Below, one piece after another: positions 1 to 8,030 of a stretch of DNA of 64,000 nucleotides. The translations under genes were made by a program, and so were the position numbers. The DNA comes from Bacteroidota bacterium (GTDB lineage: Bacteria; Bacteroidota; Bacteroidia; B-17B0; Aurantibacillaceae): the NCBI GenBank assembly GCA_013298715.1, contig JAAFIQ010000002.1, positions 248,001 through 312,000 on the forward strand, in the 5' to 3' direction. Every line of letters begins with the position of its first letter. The stretch's first letter is position 1. The notes below the pieces were generated by a model that saw nothing but the letters and a program-made list of their open reading frames with translations, was not told where the DNA came from and did not search any database.

Positions 1-505
1 AAATACCATCACTTACAACTATAAGCGCTCCAATAGATTGATTGCTGAAATTATTTTCTACATTCGAAAATAGATTGCTTAAATCTGTTTCTTTTTTGTT
101 GAATAAAAAAAAATCTTCTGCTGTGTTTGTCGTTTCTGCAAATTGTAAAATTTTTGTTTCAAATTTTTCTGAAAAGCTTTTACTAAGTTCACTAATGTTT
201 TTTATAAGATTGTTTTTTATTTCTGCACTATCTTTATTACAAATCATACTTGCAGAATTATCAATTCCAAAAATGATTAATGGTCGTTGGGTTTCGGTAA
301 CTAAGCGTTTTAAAAAAAATTGTAAGAGTAAAAAGCAAAGCAGGGTAGTTCCAACAAAGCGTAAAACAAAAAGAATTTGAATTATTGATTTTGAAGCGTC
401 AGTATTTTTTTTGTTTTTAAAATATACAAGACAAGAAATAATTGCTCCAAATGCAAGGCAAAGCAGTAAATAATACCAAGGACTATTTAAAATTAATTGT
501 TTAAT
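1..505 (-). CDS. VWA-domain membrane protein, N-terminal part (runs off the window)
   Basis: Reading the minus strand from about 505 gives an open frame to the window edge (about 168 codons). It starts with two membrane segments (around SPWYYLLLCLAFGAIIS and QILFVLRFVGTTLLCFLLL). A von Willebrand A-like fold follows, with the strand LIIFGIDNSASM, whose DNSAS fits the DxSxS metal-binding (MIDAS) motif, and later LIVVSDGI. Two TM helices followed by VWA resembles Bacteroidota BatA/B-like or VWA membrane proteins. No ATG, GTG or TTG lies between the upstream in-frame stop and the first TM segment. The best start by position is ATT at 505-503, giving (M)IKQLILNSPWYY. The gene lies 20 bp after fabG in the same direction and may be co-transcribed. 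The C-terminal part and exact role are not visible. Confidence 0.7.
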   Translation of the reverse strand, partial: MKQLILNSPWYYLLLCLAFGAIISCLVYFKNKKNTDASKSIIQILFVLRFVGTTLLCFLLLQFFLKRLVTETQRPLIIFGIDNSASMICNKDSAEIKNNLIKNISELSKSFSEKFETKILQFAETTNTAEDFFLFNKKETDLSNLFSNVENNFSNQSIGALIVVSDGI

Positions 506-525
506 GCGATAAAGTTAAACTATTT

Positions 526-1272
526 TTAGGTTAACATGCCACCACAGATGTTAATACATTGACCTGTTATGTAAGTACTTAAATCACTGGCTAAAAATAA
601 TGTTAAATTGGCTACATCTTCAGATGTTCCTCCACGCTTTAATGGAATAGAATCGCGCCATTGTTGAACAATTTTCTCGTCTAATGCGCCTGTCATTTCA
701 GTCTCTATAAAGCCTGGTGCAATTGCATTACAGCGTATGTTACGTGAGCCTAATTCTAAAGCAATAGACTTGGTAAAGCCTATTATACCTGCTTTACTGG
801 CTGAGTAATTGCTTTGTCCGGCATTTCCTTTTACACCAACAACCGAACTCATATTAATTATTGAGCCTTTTTTAGCTTTAAGCATAGGGCGTTGCACGGC
901 TTTGGTTAAATTAAATACAGACTTTAAATTCGCGTTTAAAACCTCGTCCCATTGTTGCTCGCTCATACGCATTAATAATGTATCGCGGGTTATGCCTGCG
1001 TTATTTACCAAAATATCTATAGTTCCAAACTCAGCAACAACTTCATTTACGAGCGCATCGGCAGCTGCAAAATTACCAGCGTCGCTTTTATAGCCTTTGG
1101 CTTTAACCCCTAGGCTAGTTAATTCTGCTTCAAGTGCAATAGCTTTCTCTTCGCTACTTGCGTAGGTAAACGCAACATTAGCACCATTTTTTGCAAACGA
1201 AAGGGCAATACCTTTGCCAATCCCGCGGGTTGCGCCTGTAATTAAGGCGACTTTATTTTGTAATAAATTCAT
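526..1272 (-). CDS. fabG: 3-oxoacyl-[ACP] reductase FabG
   Basis: This 248-residue protein has the usual length of the short-chain dehydrogenase that reduces 3-oxoacyl-ACP with NADPH in the fatty-acid elongation cycle in the cytosol. The Rossmann glycine motif TGATRGIG is at residues 12-19, NNAG at 90-93, a catalytic Ser near 142-143, and the YSASK motif puts Tyr156 and Lys160 in the active site. The C-terminal ITGQCINICGGM also fits FabG. The ATG at 1272 starts the protein directly before the first beta strand. It is divergent from the large T9SS cargo gene across about 140 bp. A FabG-like role in another ketoreduction cannot be excluded, but all family landmarks are present. Confidence 0.93.
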   Translation of the reverse strand: MNLLQNKVALITGATRGIGKGIALSFAKNGANVAFTYASSEEKAIALEAELTSLGVKAKGYKSDAGNFAAADALVNEVVAEFGTIDILVNNAGITRDTLLMRMSEQQWDEVLNANLKSVFNLTKAVQRPMLKAKKGSIINMSSVVGVKGNAGQSNYSASKAGIIGFTKSIALELGSRNIRCNAIAPGFIETEMTGALDEKIVQQWRDSIPLKRGGTSEDVANLTLFLASDLSTYITGQCINICGGMLT

Positions 1273-1360
1273 AAATCCAAATGTTAAAAAAGCAAATTTA
1301 TAAGAATATTTATTTTCGTTTTTAACAGAATTTTAATTTGTGGCACAGTTATTGTAAAGT

Positions 1361-1391
1361 TTTGTTAAATTAAAAAGAAGTTCTATTTTTA
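1361..1391 (+). promoter_or_regulatory. Probable Bacteroidota sigma-A promoter for the T9SS cargo gene
   Basis: A TTTG box at 1361-1364 is followed after 19 bp by TATTTTTA at 1384-1391, close to the Bacteroidota -33/-7 consensus TTTG-N19-TAnnTTTG except for the last base. It sits 21 bp before the ATG at 1413, a usual leader length for this phylum. The prediction is by pattern only. Confidence 0.45.
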
Positions 1392-1412
1392 CAAACTATA
1401 AAAAAAAGAAAC

Positions 1413-4400
1413 ATGAAAAAAACAAAATTAATGATTGCGGTATTTTTTGTTTTGTTTACCGGAATAATCGGTAAACTGAACGCTCAAAGTACCGAGGCTA
1501 AAGCCCGATTGCTCTATGTATTTTCGCCAGACTCTTTGGCTGGTTTTAACGCTCAGGAAGTGAGTGCAGAAGCTGTAGCTAGAGGTGCTTATGGATTTGA
1601 ATTACAATCTTACATGTACTTTAAAAAACGTAAATTTATTGATAATAAATATAATTTAGTTCCATCGGTAAGTCGTAATTCAGTTGCTCCAATTAGCCCA
1701 TCTAAATTTTACAATAATTTAGGTCAACTTATTAATTTCAATAGAACTTCGGCTTTACCTAGTAGTGGAGCTTGTTCTAACGAAGATTTTGAAGATAATG
1801 CTGGTTTACCTACCCAAGTAGGTGGAGCTGTTAACGGCTGGAATTTATTCGGTGCTTTTGGTGCAAACTTTTGCAACCCTAATGCTACTGGTGGTACAAA
1901 CGTATATACTATATATGGAGGAGCTGTGGTTGACCCGTTAATACCTGTTGCGCATAGAACAGTAACCTCATATTTCTCAGCAACCTCATTAACTCAACCT
2001 GCTGGAAGTTCGTTTATCAAATTAAATGATAACTCAACTGGAGGTAAAGTAGTTCGCTTAAATAAAACTTATGTTGTAACAGCAAATAATGCATTATTTA
2101 GATACGCTTACAGAGCTGTGCTTGATAATATTAACCATGCCTGTTGTGATCAACCTGGTTTTAATATTAAAGTTACCGTTACCCCAACAGCAGGTGGTAC
2201 ACCAACGGTTTTGGCTTGTCCAAATATTACTGTTGCGGCTGGTAATGCCTGTGGTCCTGCTGTTCCTGGATTCTCAACAAACCCAGCTAATGGTTACGCT
2301 TACAATCCGCAATGGGTACCTTCTTCAATCGATTTATCTGCTTACATCAACAATTTCCAAGTATCTATAGATGTATATGCAATTGATTGCAGTCTTACAG
2401 GACATTTTGGTTATGTTTATTTTGATGCTTTATGTGCTCCGATGACTATTGTGGGTAATGGAAATGGTTTTCCTGCCGGCACGCCTTCAATCAACGTTCC
2501 GTCTTGTGGTGCAGCTGGTGGTTCTACAATTTCTGCTCCTCCAGGCTTAGGACCTTATACATGGACTGCAACAGGTGTTGCTTTACCTCCAGGTTTTGGT
2601 ACGCCTAGTAATGCTAATTTTTCTTTTGTAACAACACAATCTGGTACTGTTCAATTAACCATGAATCCTCCTGGTTCTTGTGCTCCAATTATTAAAATCT
2701 TGAATTTAATTACTACACCTGCGCCTCAAGCGTTAATTTCTGTAACAAATGTTGCTTGTGCCCCTGGCCCAACTACTGCTTGTGTGAGTTTAACAACAGC
2801 TGGATCTGCATCAGTAACATCCAATATTATCTGGAATCCTCTACCAACCTCATTGAGTAACGGGTCTCTTTTAGCATGCGGATTTTTGCCTACAACAGGA
2901 AGTGTAACTGTGTTTGATACATTTAGCTGCCAAATTGTTAAATCGTTTACAATTACGGCTCCTCCTCCAATTCCAGTATTTACACTTACTAATTCATCGC
3001 CTTCATTTAGTATAACCTGCTTAAATCCTTCAATGAATTTGAGCGTTGTAACTAACTACAATTTTGGACCAACAACTGTTAATTGGTTAAATTCTAATTC
3101 AACCTTTACAGCCAATACAATGGGTGTTAGTTTAACAAATACAAATATTGCAAACTACTCCGTTACTTTAACTGACCCTGCAACTACTTGTAAAACAACT
3201 CAAACTTTTGCAGTTGTTATGAATACGGTTGCTCCTACGGTGGCGGTCTCACCTTTAACAGCTACAATAAGTTGTAGTGCTGTTGCCCCAACGTTTACAG
3301 CATCAGTTATATCACCAACAGTGAATACAGATATATGCTGGTCTCATCCTGCAGTTAATAACGGAGCCCCTCAATGCGCCGTTAACTCTTCTACACTTCT
3401 ATTTGGCCCACCTGCTGGCACTGCCTCAATTACTTACTTGAACAATCTTAATGGTTGTGTATCTACAAGGACTGTAATTGTCTCATCTAATACAACTATA
3501 CCTGTCTTCACAATGAGCGGTACATTTAGTTTAGGTTGTGTGCCGAATAATACAGCTCAAGTTTGTGCTACTGGAACTGTTCCTGGCTTAGGTACAGCTC
3601 AGTATTACCTAAACGCAAATCAAACTGCAACTGTGCCATATCCAGCTGCTTTTTTTACAAACCCTCCGAACTCTGGTTGTTTCCAAATTAATACGCCTGG
3701 GCAGTATACCATGGCTGTGCGTAACCCAATTGGAGATTGCCAAACGTATGCAATTTTTAACGTTCTCTCAAATACCGTTGTACCTTCATCTACAATTAGT
3801 ATTTTAACGCAAACCTTAACTTGTAATAACCCTACTGTTCAAGCACTTGCAACAACTACGACAGCAAATACCACTTTCATTTGGGCTTATCCACAATCTG
3901 GACCTAATACAGTATCTTCACCTAGTATCGAGGTTGGACCTGCTAATGGTCCGCCAACAAGTACAAGTTCTTTGGTTTATGGTAACTATACACTTACAGC
4001 AATTAACGGCAATAACAACTGTAGGAATATAACAATTGTGCCAATAAATCAAGATTTTAGAAGACCAATTATCTCTCCAGCCACAACAAATAGTGCCATT
4101 ATTAGTTGTAAAATGCCAACTGTACAAATTACAATTGTTAATGCTGTTTTCCCTGGTCAAACACAAAATATACCAATCACACAAAGTACTTTAGTATCAT
4201 CAACCTATTCAACTACCGGCACATCGTTTATTGTGAATGATATTGATACTTATACGATTAGTTCTACAGCCCTAAGTAACGGTTGTGTTTCTAATGCTAC
4301 TTTTGTAACAACTATTCCTGATTTCAATAAACCTGTAATTGCCTCAGTGCCTGCTGTTACAATAGCTTGTGCTTCAAATACTGCTAATACAAGTGGTGTG

Positions 4401-5186
4401 GTTACGGTTGCGCTTACAAATTCTTTGTCAAGCTGGAATTTACAATTGGTTAATCCTCCGGGTTCTATAAGTAATCCATCATTAACTTCCCCTGCTGGTT
4501 ACAATGTTCCTAACGGTCAGCAACAATATACATTTACTGTTGATGCGTCTGGAACCTTCCCTTACATAGTTAAAGATAATAAAAACGGTTGCTTTGTATC
4601 AGGCGAACTTCAAACTGTTACTGGCACCTTGATTGCAGATTTTGCACCAAGTACTAGTACTGGATTTGCACCTTTAACTGTTAACTTTACTAACAATACA
4701 CTTGTACAAGGTGCTGTTATGACTGCAACTGACGCAATAGTTTCTACTTGGAACTATGGTAATGGAGCTCCTGTTACTTCAACAGCTTATGGTTCACCTT
4801 CTTCGGCAACCTACAATAACCCTGGAACTTATACAGTTACATTAGTTTCTAAACGTGGTGGTTGTATTGATACTGTTCGTAAAGTTATAGTTGTTGATAT
4901 TCCTTCTAAATTAGATGTTCCAAACGTGTTTACTCCTAATGGTGACAAAAATAACGACGTATTTTTCTTAAAAACTACGAACTTAACGAAAGTAAGTGCC
5001 CTTATTTTTGACCGTTGGGGAAACAAAGTTTACGATTTAGAAAGTACAACTGGTAACATTGCTTGGGATGGTAAAAATCAAGCAGGTATGGATTGTGCAA
5101 ATGGGGTTTATTTCTACATAATCAAAGCCGAAGGTAAAGATGGTATAGAATATGAGAAAAAAGGACAAGTGAGTTTATTTAGATAA
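1413..5186 (+). CDS. Large secreted Ig-like repeat protein with PKD and T9SS type B (gliding-motility C-terminal) sorting domain
   Basis: The protein has 1257 residues. A cleavable signal peptide (about 1-25, ending LNAQ) takes it through Sec. The last ~85 residues, from VFTPNGDKNND through FDRWGNKVYD and WDGKNQ to KKGQVSLFR, are a classic type B C-terminal domain (CHU_C), which directs export by the type IX system and surface attachment or release. A PKD-like domain precedes it, near residues 1070-1160 (FAPLTVNFTN, GTYTVTLVSKRGGC). The middle holds at least six copies of an 85-95-residue Cys-containing unit, with Cys positions near 533, 617, 706, 800, 895 and 981. The N-terminal third looks like a sugar- or ligand-binding jelly-roll but is not recognised. 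No enzyme motif is seen; an adhesin or structural surface protein is the likely role. The gene stands alone, with its own promoter and terminator. Confidence 0.85.
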   Translation: MKKTKLMIAVFFVLFTGIIGKLNAQSTEAKARLLYVFSPDSLAGFNAQEVSAEAVARGAYGFELQSYMYFKKRKFIDNKYNLVPSVSRNSVAPISPSKFYNNLGQLINFNRTSALPSSGACSNEDFEDNAGLPTQVGGAVNGWNLFGAFGANFCNPNATGGTNVYTIYGGAVVDPLIPVAHRTVTSYFSATSLTQPAGSSFIKLNDNSTGGKVVRLNKTYVVTANNALFRYAYRAVLDNINHACCDQPGFNIKVTVTPTAGGTPTVLACPNITVAAGNACGPAVPGFSTNPANGYAYNPQWVPSSIDLSAYINNFQVSIDVYAIDCSLTGHFGYVYFDALCAPMTIVGNGNGFPAGTPSINVPSCGAAGGSTISAPPGLGPYTWTATGVALPPGFGTPSNANFSFVTTQSGTVQLTMNPPGSCAPIIKILNLITTPAPQALISVTNVACAPGPTTACVSLTTAGSASVTSNIIWNPLPTSLSNGSLLACGFLPTTGSVTVFDTFSCQIVKSFTITAPPPIPVFTLTNSSPSFSITCLNPSMNLSVVTNYNFGPTTVNWLNSNSTFTANTMGVSLTNTNIANYSVTLTDPATTCKTTQTFAVVMNTVAPTVAVSPLTATISCSAVAPTFTASVISPTVNTDICWSHPAVNNGAPQCAVNSSTLLFGPPAGTASITYLNNLNGCVSTRTVIVSSNTTIPVFTMSGTFSLGCVPNNTAQVCATGTVPGLGTAQYYLNANQTATVPYPAAFFTNPPNSGCFQINTPGQYTMAVRNPIGDCQTYAIFNVLSNTVVPSSTISILTQTLTCNNPTVQALATTTTANTTFIWAYPQSGPNTVSSPSIEVGPANGPPTSTSSLVYGNYTLTAINGNNNCRNITIVPINQDFRRPIISPATTNSAIISCKMPTVQITIVNAVFPGQTQNIPITQSTLVSSTYSTTGTSFIVNDIDTYTISSTALSNGCVSNATFVTTIPDFNKPVIASVPAVTIACASNTANTSGVVTVALTNSLSSWNLQLVNPPGSISNPSLTSPAGYNVPNGQQQYTFTVDASGTFPYIVKDNKNGCFVSGELQTVTGTLIADFAPSTSTGFAPLTVNFTNNTLVQGAVMTATDAIVSTWNYGNGAPVTSTAYGSPSSATYNNPGTYTVTLVSKRGGCIDTVRKVIVVDIPSKLDVPNVFTPNGDKNNDVFFLKTTNLTKVSALIFDRWGNKVYDLESTTGNIAWDGKNQAGMDCANGVYFYIIKAEGKDGIEYEKKGQVSLFR

Positions 5187-5208
5187 GCTTACCTCACAAC
5201 ATAAATTT

Positions 5209-5240
5209 AAAAACCGATTCTTTTTAGGATCGGTTTTTTT
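5209..5240 (+). terminator. Rho-independent terminator of the T9SS cargo gene
   Basis: The stem AAAAACCGAT pairs perfectly with ATCGGTTTTT across a 10-base loop and ends in a run of T. It lies 23 bp after the stop codon at 5186. Confidence 0.85.
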
Positions 5241-5332
5241 ATTGTTGTTCTCAGTAATTTATTTTTTAGTAGTAGTAATAATTACCGTCGTTTAAACTCT
5301 TCATTCGCAAACAATTTTGAGTGAATAAAAAG

Positions 5333-5362
5333 AAAAAGCCTCCAAAACAAGGAGGCTTTTTT
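5333..5362 (-). terminator. Terminator downstream of tRNA-Met
   Basis: A perfect hairpin, AAAAAGCCTCC / GGAGGCTTTTT with a 7-base loop, begins two bases past the tRNA 3' end on the minus strand and is flanked by A and T runs. It would end tRNA transcription, and the symmetric A/T tracts would also let it act in the other direction. Confidence 0.8.
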
Positions 5363-5363
5363 G

Positions 5364-5437
5364 TAGCGGAAACGGGAGTTGAACCCGTGACCTCAGGGTT
5401 ATGAATCCTGCGCTCTAACCATCTGAGCTATCCCGCC
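5364..5437 (-). tRNA. tRNA-Met (anticodon CAT)
   Basis: Reading the minus strand gives a 74-nt cloverleaf. The acceptor arm is GGCGGGA/TTCCGCT (two wobbles), the D stem GCTC/GAGC, and the anticodon loop TTCATAA has CAT at 5401-5403. The T arm is ACGGG-TTCAACT-CCCGT, with discriminator A. CCA is not encoded. The anticodon stem has an A-C mismatch at its last pair (31-39). The first acceptor pair is G-T rather than the C-A mismatch of initiators, so elongator Met is more likely. A CAT anticodon could also be a lysidine-modified tRNA-Ile, which sequence alone cannot settle. Confidence 0.92.
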
Positions 5438-5555
5438 AAAATTCGGGTTGCAAATATAGCTTTTTGACTTTTAAAAAGCAATAAAATTGTTATTTATTTC
5501 TATTTGCTTGTTTTTTTCAATTATTTGGTATACATTGCCATAAAATTTTTTATTT

Positions 5556-6614
5556 ATGTCGAAAAAAAGTAAGGTTTCGTCCTCTAAAAAAGCTAGTAAT
5601 AAAAAAGTAGATTCGAAAAAATCTGCTAAGAAAGATAAAAAAACGGCTAAGGCGTCGAAGCCAGTAGTTAAACCAGAAGCAAAAAAAGCTAAGGATAAAA
5701 AGATAGTAACTAAAACCAAAGTTGCTAAAAAGCCTACAAAGGTTACTAAGCCTGCAGCAAAGGCTAAGCCAGCTAAACCGACAAAAATCAAAAAACCTGT
5801 AACATCAACAAAAAAAGTTGTAACGAAAAAATCTAACGTTACAACAAAAAAAGTTGTTGTAAAATCAACTCCTAAAAAAATCAAAGTTGTTGCCAAACCA
5901 GCTAAAACAATTAAACCAATTTCGGTGAAGTCAGCTAAAGTTCACGTGAAAACGAAGCCTGTAGCAACTAAAAAAGCGGAAGTTGTAAAAACTAAAGTAG
6001 TTTCAGAGGTACTGTCTTCTAACAAAAAAACAAGTGTTATTGATGTTGAAGATACAAAAGTCGCTACAAAAAATAATTCTGCGAGCGCTTCAAAAGAGGT
6101 AATGGCAATCACAAATAATATCCCTCAAAAAAAACAAGATGTAATTTCACCTTCAAAAATAGCTACCATCTCTAGTGGAATTACAAACCCGATTAAGGCT
6201 CCTGAGTCTTACTCTGTTAAGGCAGAAAAAGAACCTGCTGGTAAATTTGAGATTGAGTTTGTGGTTAAATCATCTGCAGATATGTTGTACGAATTTTTAT
6301 ACAGTAATAGCGGATTGTCGGAATGGTTTTGTGATGACGTAAATATTAGAAATGGTATCTACACCTTTATTTGGGATGGGCAAATGCAACAAGCACGTTT
6401 ACTAAAAACGATTGATAATCAATTAGTACGTTTTCAATGGGTAGATAAAACAGATGGAAGTTATTTTGAATTCAGAATTCAACACGATGATTTAACAAAT
6501 GATAATTCGTTAATTATTACTGATTTTGCAGATTCAAACAGCGAAATTGAATCGTCAAAACTACTTTGGCAAAATCAAATTGATAAATTAATGCACGTTA
6601 TAGGTTCAATTTAG
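5556..6614 (+). CDS. START-like domain protein with a long histone-H1-like Lys/Ala/Thr/Val tail
   Basis: Residues from about 229 to 350 (KFEIEFVVKSSADMLYEFLY ... SKLLWQNQIDKLMHVIGS) form the short START/SRPBCC-like domain conserved in Bacteroidota as a stand-alone protein of about 125-130 residues, with the typical WFCDDVNI and FIWDG stretches. Here it carries an N-terminal extension of some 220 residues. The extension is almost entirely K, A, T, V, S and P, rich in KK pairs (KKVDSKK, TKKVVVKS) and without predicted fold, resembling histone H1 or bacterial AlgP/Hc1-like tails. The frame is continuous from ATG 5556 with no other good start before residue 229. The tail should be strongly basic and could bind nucleic acid, which is inference. 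The function of the START-like domain is unknown. The gene lies between tRNA-Met and folP (convergent). Confidence 0.8.
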   Translation: MSKKSKVSSSKKASNKKVDSKKSAKKDKKTAKASKPVVKPEAKKAKDKKIVTKTKVAKKPTKVTKPAAKAKPAKPTKIKKPVTSTKKVVTKKSNVTTKKVVVKSTPKKIKVVAKPAKTIKPISVKSAKVHVKTKPVATKKAEVVKTKVVSEVLSSNKKTSVIDVEDTKVATKNNSASASKEVMAITNNIPQKKQDVISPSKIATISSGITNPIKAPESYSVKAEKEPAGKFEIEFVVKSSADMLYEFLYSNSGLSEWFCDDVNIRNGIYTFIWDGQMQQARLLKTIDNQLVRFQWVDKTDGSYFEFRIQHDDLTNDNSLIITDFADSNSEIESSKLLWQNQIDKLMHVIGSI

Positions 6615-6626
6615 TTTTTCTTTTAT

Positions 6627-7481
6627 TTATTTTAGGTAGTAATCTACTAATTTTACACATTGATTGGCTTCAAGAACATCATGTACTCTAAGCAGTTTAG
6701 CACCGTTTAATAAAGCAATTGTATTTAATGTAGTTGTACCGTTTAAAGCAGTTACTGGGTTCGTTTCTATCACCAAATTAATCATACTTTTTCGCGATAA
6801 GCCTACCAAAATAGGATATTCTAAAGAACTAAATTCATCTAAGTTTTTAAGTAATTCATAATTTTGCTGCAACGTTTTGCCAAAACCAAAACCAACATCT
6901 AAAATTATATTTTCAAAATTTAATCCTTTAAGTTTTAGAATTTGTCTTTCAAAAAAGGTTTTTATATCAGTTATTACATTTTCGTAATTTGTCATTTGCT
7001 GCATTATTTCTGGTTTTGCAGGGGTATGCATCAACACATAAGGAATTTTATTTTTCGATACAATATCAAACATGTTTTCATCAAATGTTCCGCCGCTTAT
7101 GTCATTTATCATATCAATACCATTATCAATACTTCGTTTAGCAATTTCTGCACGGTAAGTATCTACACCAATTACAGTTGAGCCGAAATTTTTTCGAATC
7201 TCTGGTAAAATCAATTTCAATCGTTGCCACTCTTCCTCTATACTCAATTCAACAACTCCGGGTTTTGCTGAGGCGGCTCCTATATCAATAATATCAGCAC
7301 CTTGCAGCAATTTACTTTCAACGTCACTAATCACATCTTTAAGTGAATCAAATTTTCCTCCATCATAAAAACTATTCGGTGTAATATTAACAATGCCCAT
7401 TACTAGAGGCTTTTCAAAGTCAATAACTTTACCATTGTAAGTATAAGTTCTATATTTTTTTTCTTTAATTTTATGGCTCAT
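6627..7481 (-). CDS. folP: Dihydropteroate synthase FolP
   Basis: The enzyme joins p-aminobenzoate to 6-hydroxymethyl-dihydropterin diphosphate in cytosolic folate synthesis. Family motifs occur in order: MGIVNITPNSFYDGG, GADIIDIGAASAKPG, GVDTYRAEIA, NDISGG, MHTPAKP, DVGFGFGKT and GLSRKS. I place the start at ATG 7481 (MSHKIKEKK, 284 residues). The frame could extend 18 codons further, to 7535, but that stretch lies inside the divergent neighbour and has no conserved character. The two start codons face each other with seven bases between them, so the promoters must lie inside the opposite gene or upstream of it. It is convergent with the START-like gene, 12 bp apart. Confidence 0.93.
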   Translation of the reverse strand: MSHKIKEKKYRTYTYNGKVIDFEKPLVMGIVNITPNSFYDGGKFDSLKDVISDVESKLLQGADIIDIGAASAKPGVVELSIEEEWQRLKLILPEIRKNFGSTVIGVDTYRAEIAKRSIDNGIDMINDISGGTFDENMFDIVSKNKIPYVLMHTPAKPEIMQQMTNYENVITDIKTFFERQILKLKGLNFENIILDVGFGFGKTLQQNYELLKNLDEFSSLEYPILVGLSRKSMINLVIETNPVTALNGTTTLNTIALLNGAKLLRVHDVLEANQCVKLVDYYLK

Positions 7482-7488
7482 AACAATT

Positions 7489-8028
7489 ATGCAAAACACG
7501 TCGCAACAATACGATACCGTAATTTCGCACTGCAAAGATATCTTTTTAAAGAAAATGAAAGATTATGGAACAGCTTGGCGAAATTTACGACCTACTAGTT
7601 TGACTGATCAAATTTTTATTAAAGCACAACGAATAAAAAGTATAGAAGAAAAGGGTTCACAAAAAATAGCAGATGATATTAAAGGAGAATATATTGGAAT
7701 TATAAATTATTGTATTATTGGATTGATTCAATTAGAATTAAGTAACGACACACGCATTGATTTACCTTATGAGGAAGTTGCTAGTTTGTTTGAAAAAAAC
7801 AGTGCTGCAACAAAACAATTAATGCTCGATAAAAATCATGATTATGGTGAGGCATGGCGCGATATGCGTGTAAGTAGTCTTACAGATTTAATACTTATGA
7901 AAATTTTTAGAGTAAAACAAATTGAAGATAATAAAGGGCAAACAATTATTAGCGAAGGTGTAGATGCAAATTATATGGATATGATTAATTACAGCGTATT
8001 TGCAATGATTAAACTTAATAACGAATAA
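7489..8028 (+). CDS. DUF1599 protein with two tandem copies of the domain
   Basis: The 179 residues contain an internal duplication: DYGTAWRNLRPTSLTDQIFIK at 25-45 and DYGEAWRDMRVSSLTDLILMK at about 118-138, each followed by R(I/V)K(S/Q)IE and, some 20 residues on, by a Y-x-IINY or YMDMINY segment. This matches DUF1599 proteins of Bacteroidota, which are small, cytosolic and of unproven function; a link to nucleotide metabolism has been proposed for the family. The ATG at 7489 fits homologous starts (MQNTSQQYDTVI). It is divergent from folP by 7 bp, and the next gene begins 2 bp after its stop, so it forms an operon with the BT_3928-type protein. Confidence 0.85.
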   Translation: MQNTSQQYDTVISHCKDIFLKKMKDYGTAWRNLRPTSLTDQIFIKAQRIKSIEEKGSQKIADDIKGEYIGIINYCIIGLIQLELSNDTRIDLPYEEVASLFEKNSAATKQLMLDKNHDYGEAWRDMRVSSLTDLILMKIFRVKQIEDNKGQTIISEGVDANYMDMINYSVFAMIKLNNE

Positions 8029-8030
8029 AC

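Noticed and set aside
42-380. Plus-strand open frame of 112 codons at the left edge
   Set aside because: It lies opposite the VWA membrane gene, whose minus-strand frame has clear TM segments and a MIDAS motif; the plus frame has only low-complexity hydrophobic and lysine-rich sequence.
5471-5896. Minus-strand 141-codon hydrophobic frame opposite the START-like gene
   Set aside because: It is the complement of the lysine codons of the basic tail (AAA read as TTT), so a composition artefact.
7482-7535. 18-codon N-terminal extension of folP
   Set aside because: It overlaps the conserved start of the DUF1599 gene and has no FolP character; MSHKIKEKK at 7481 fits the family.
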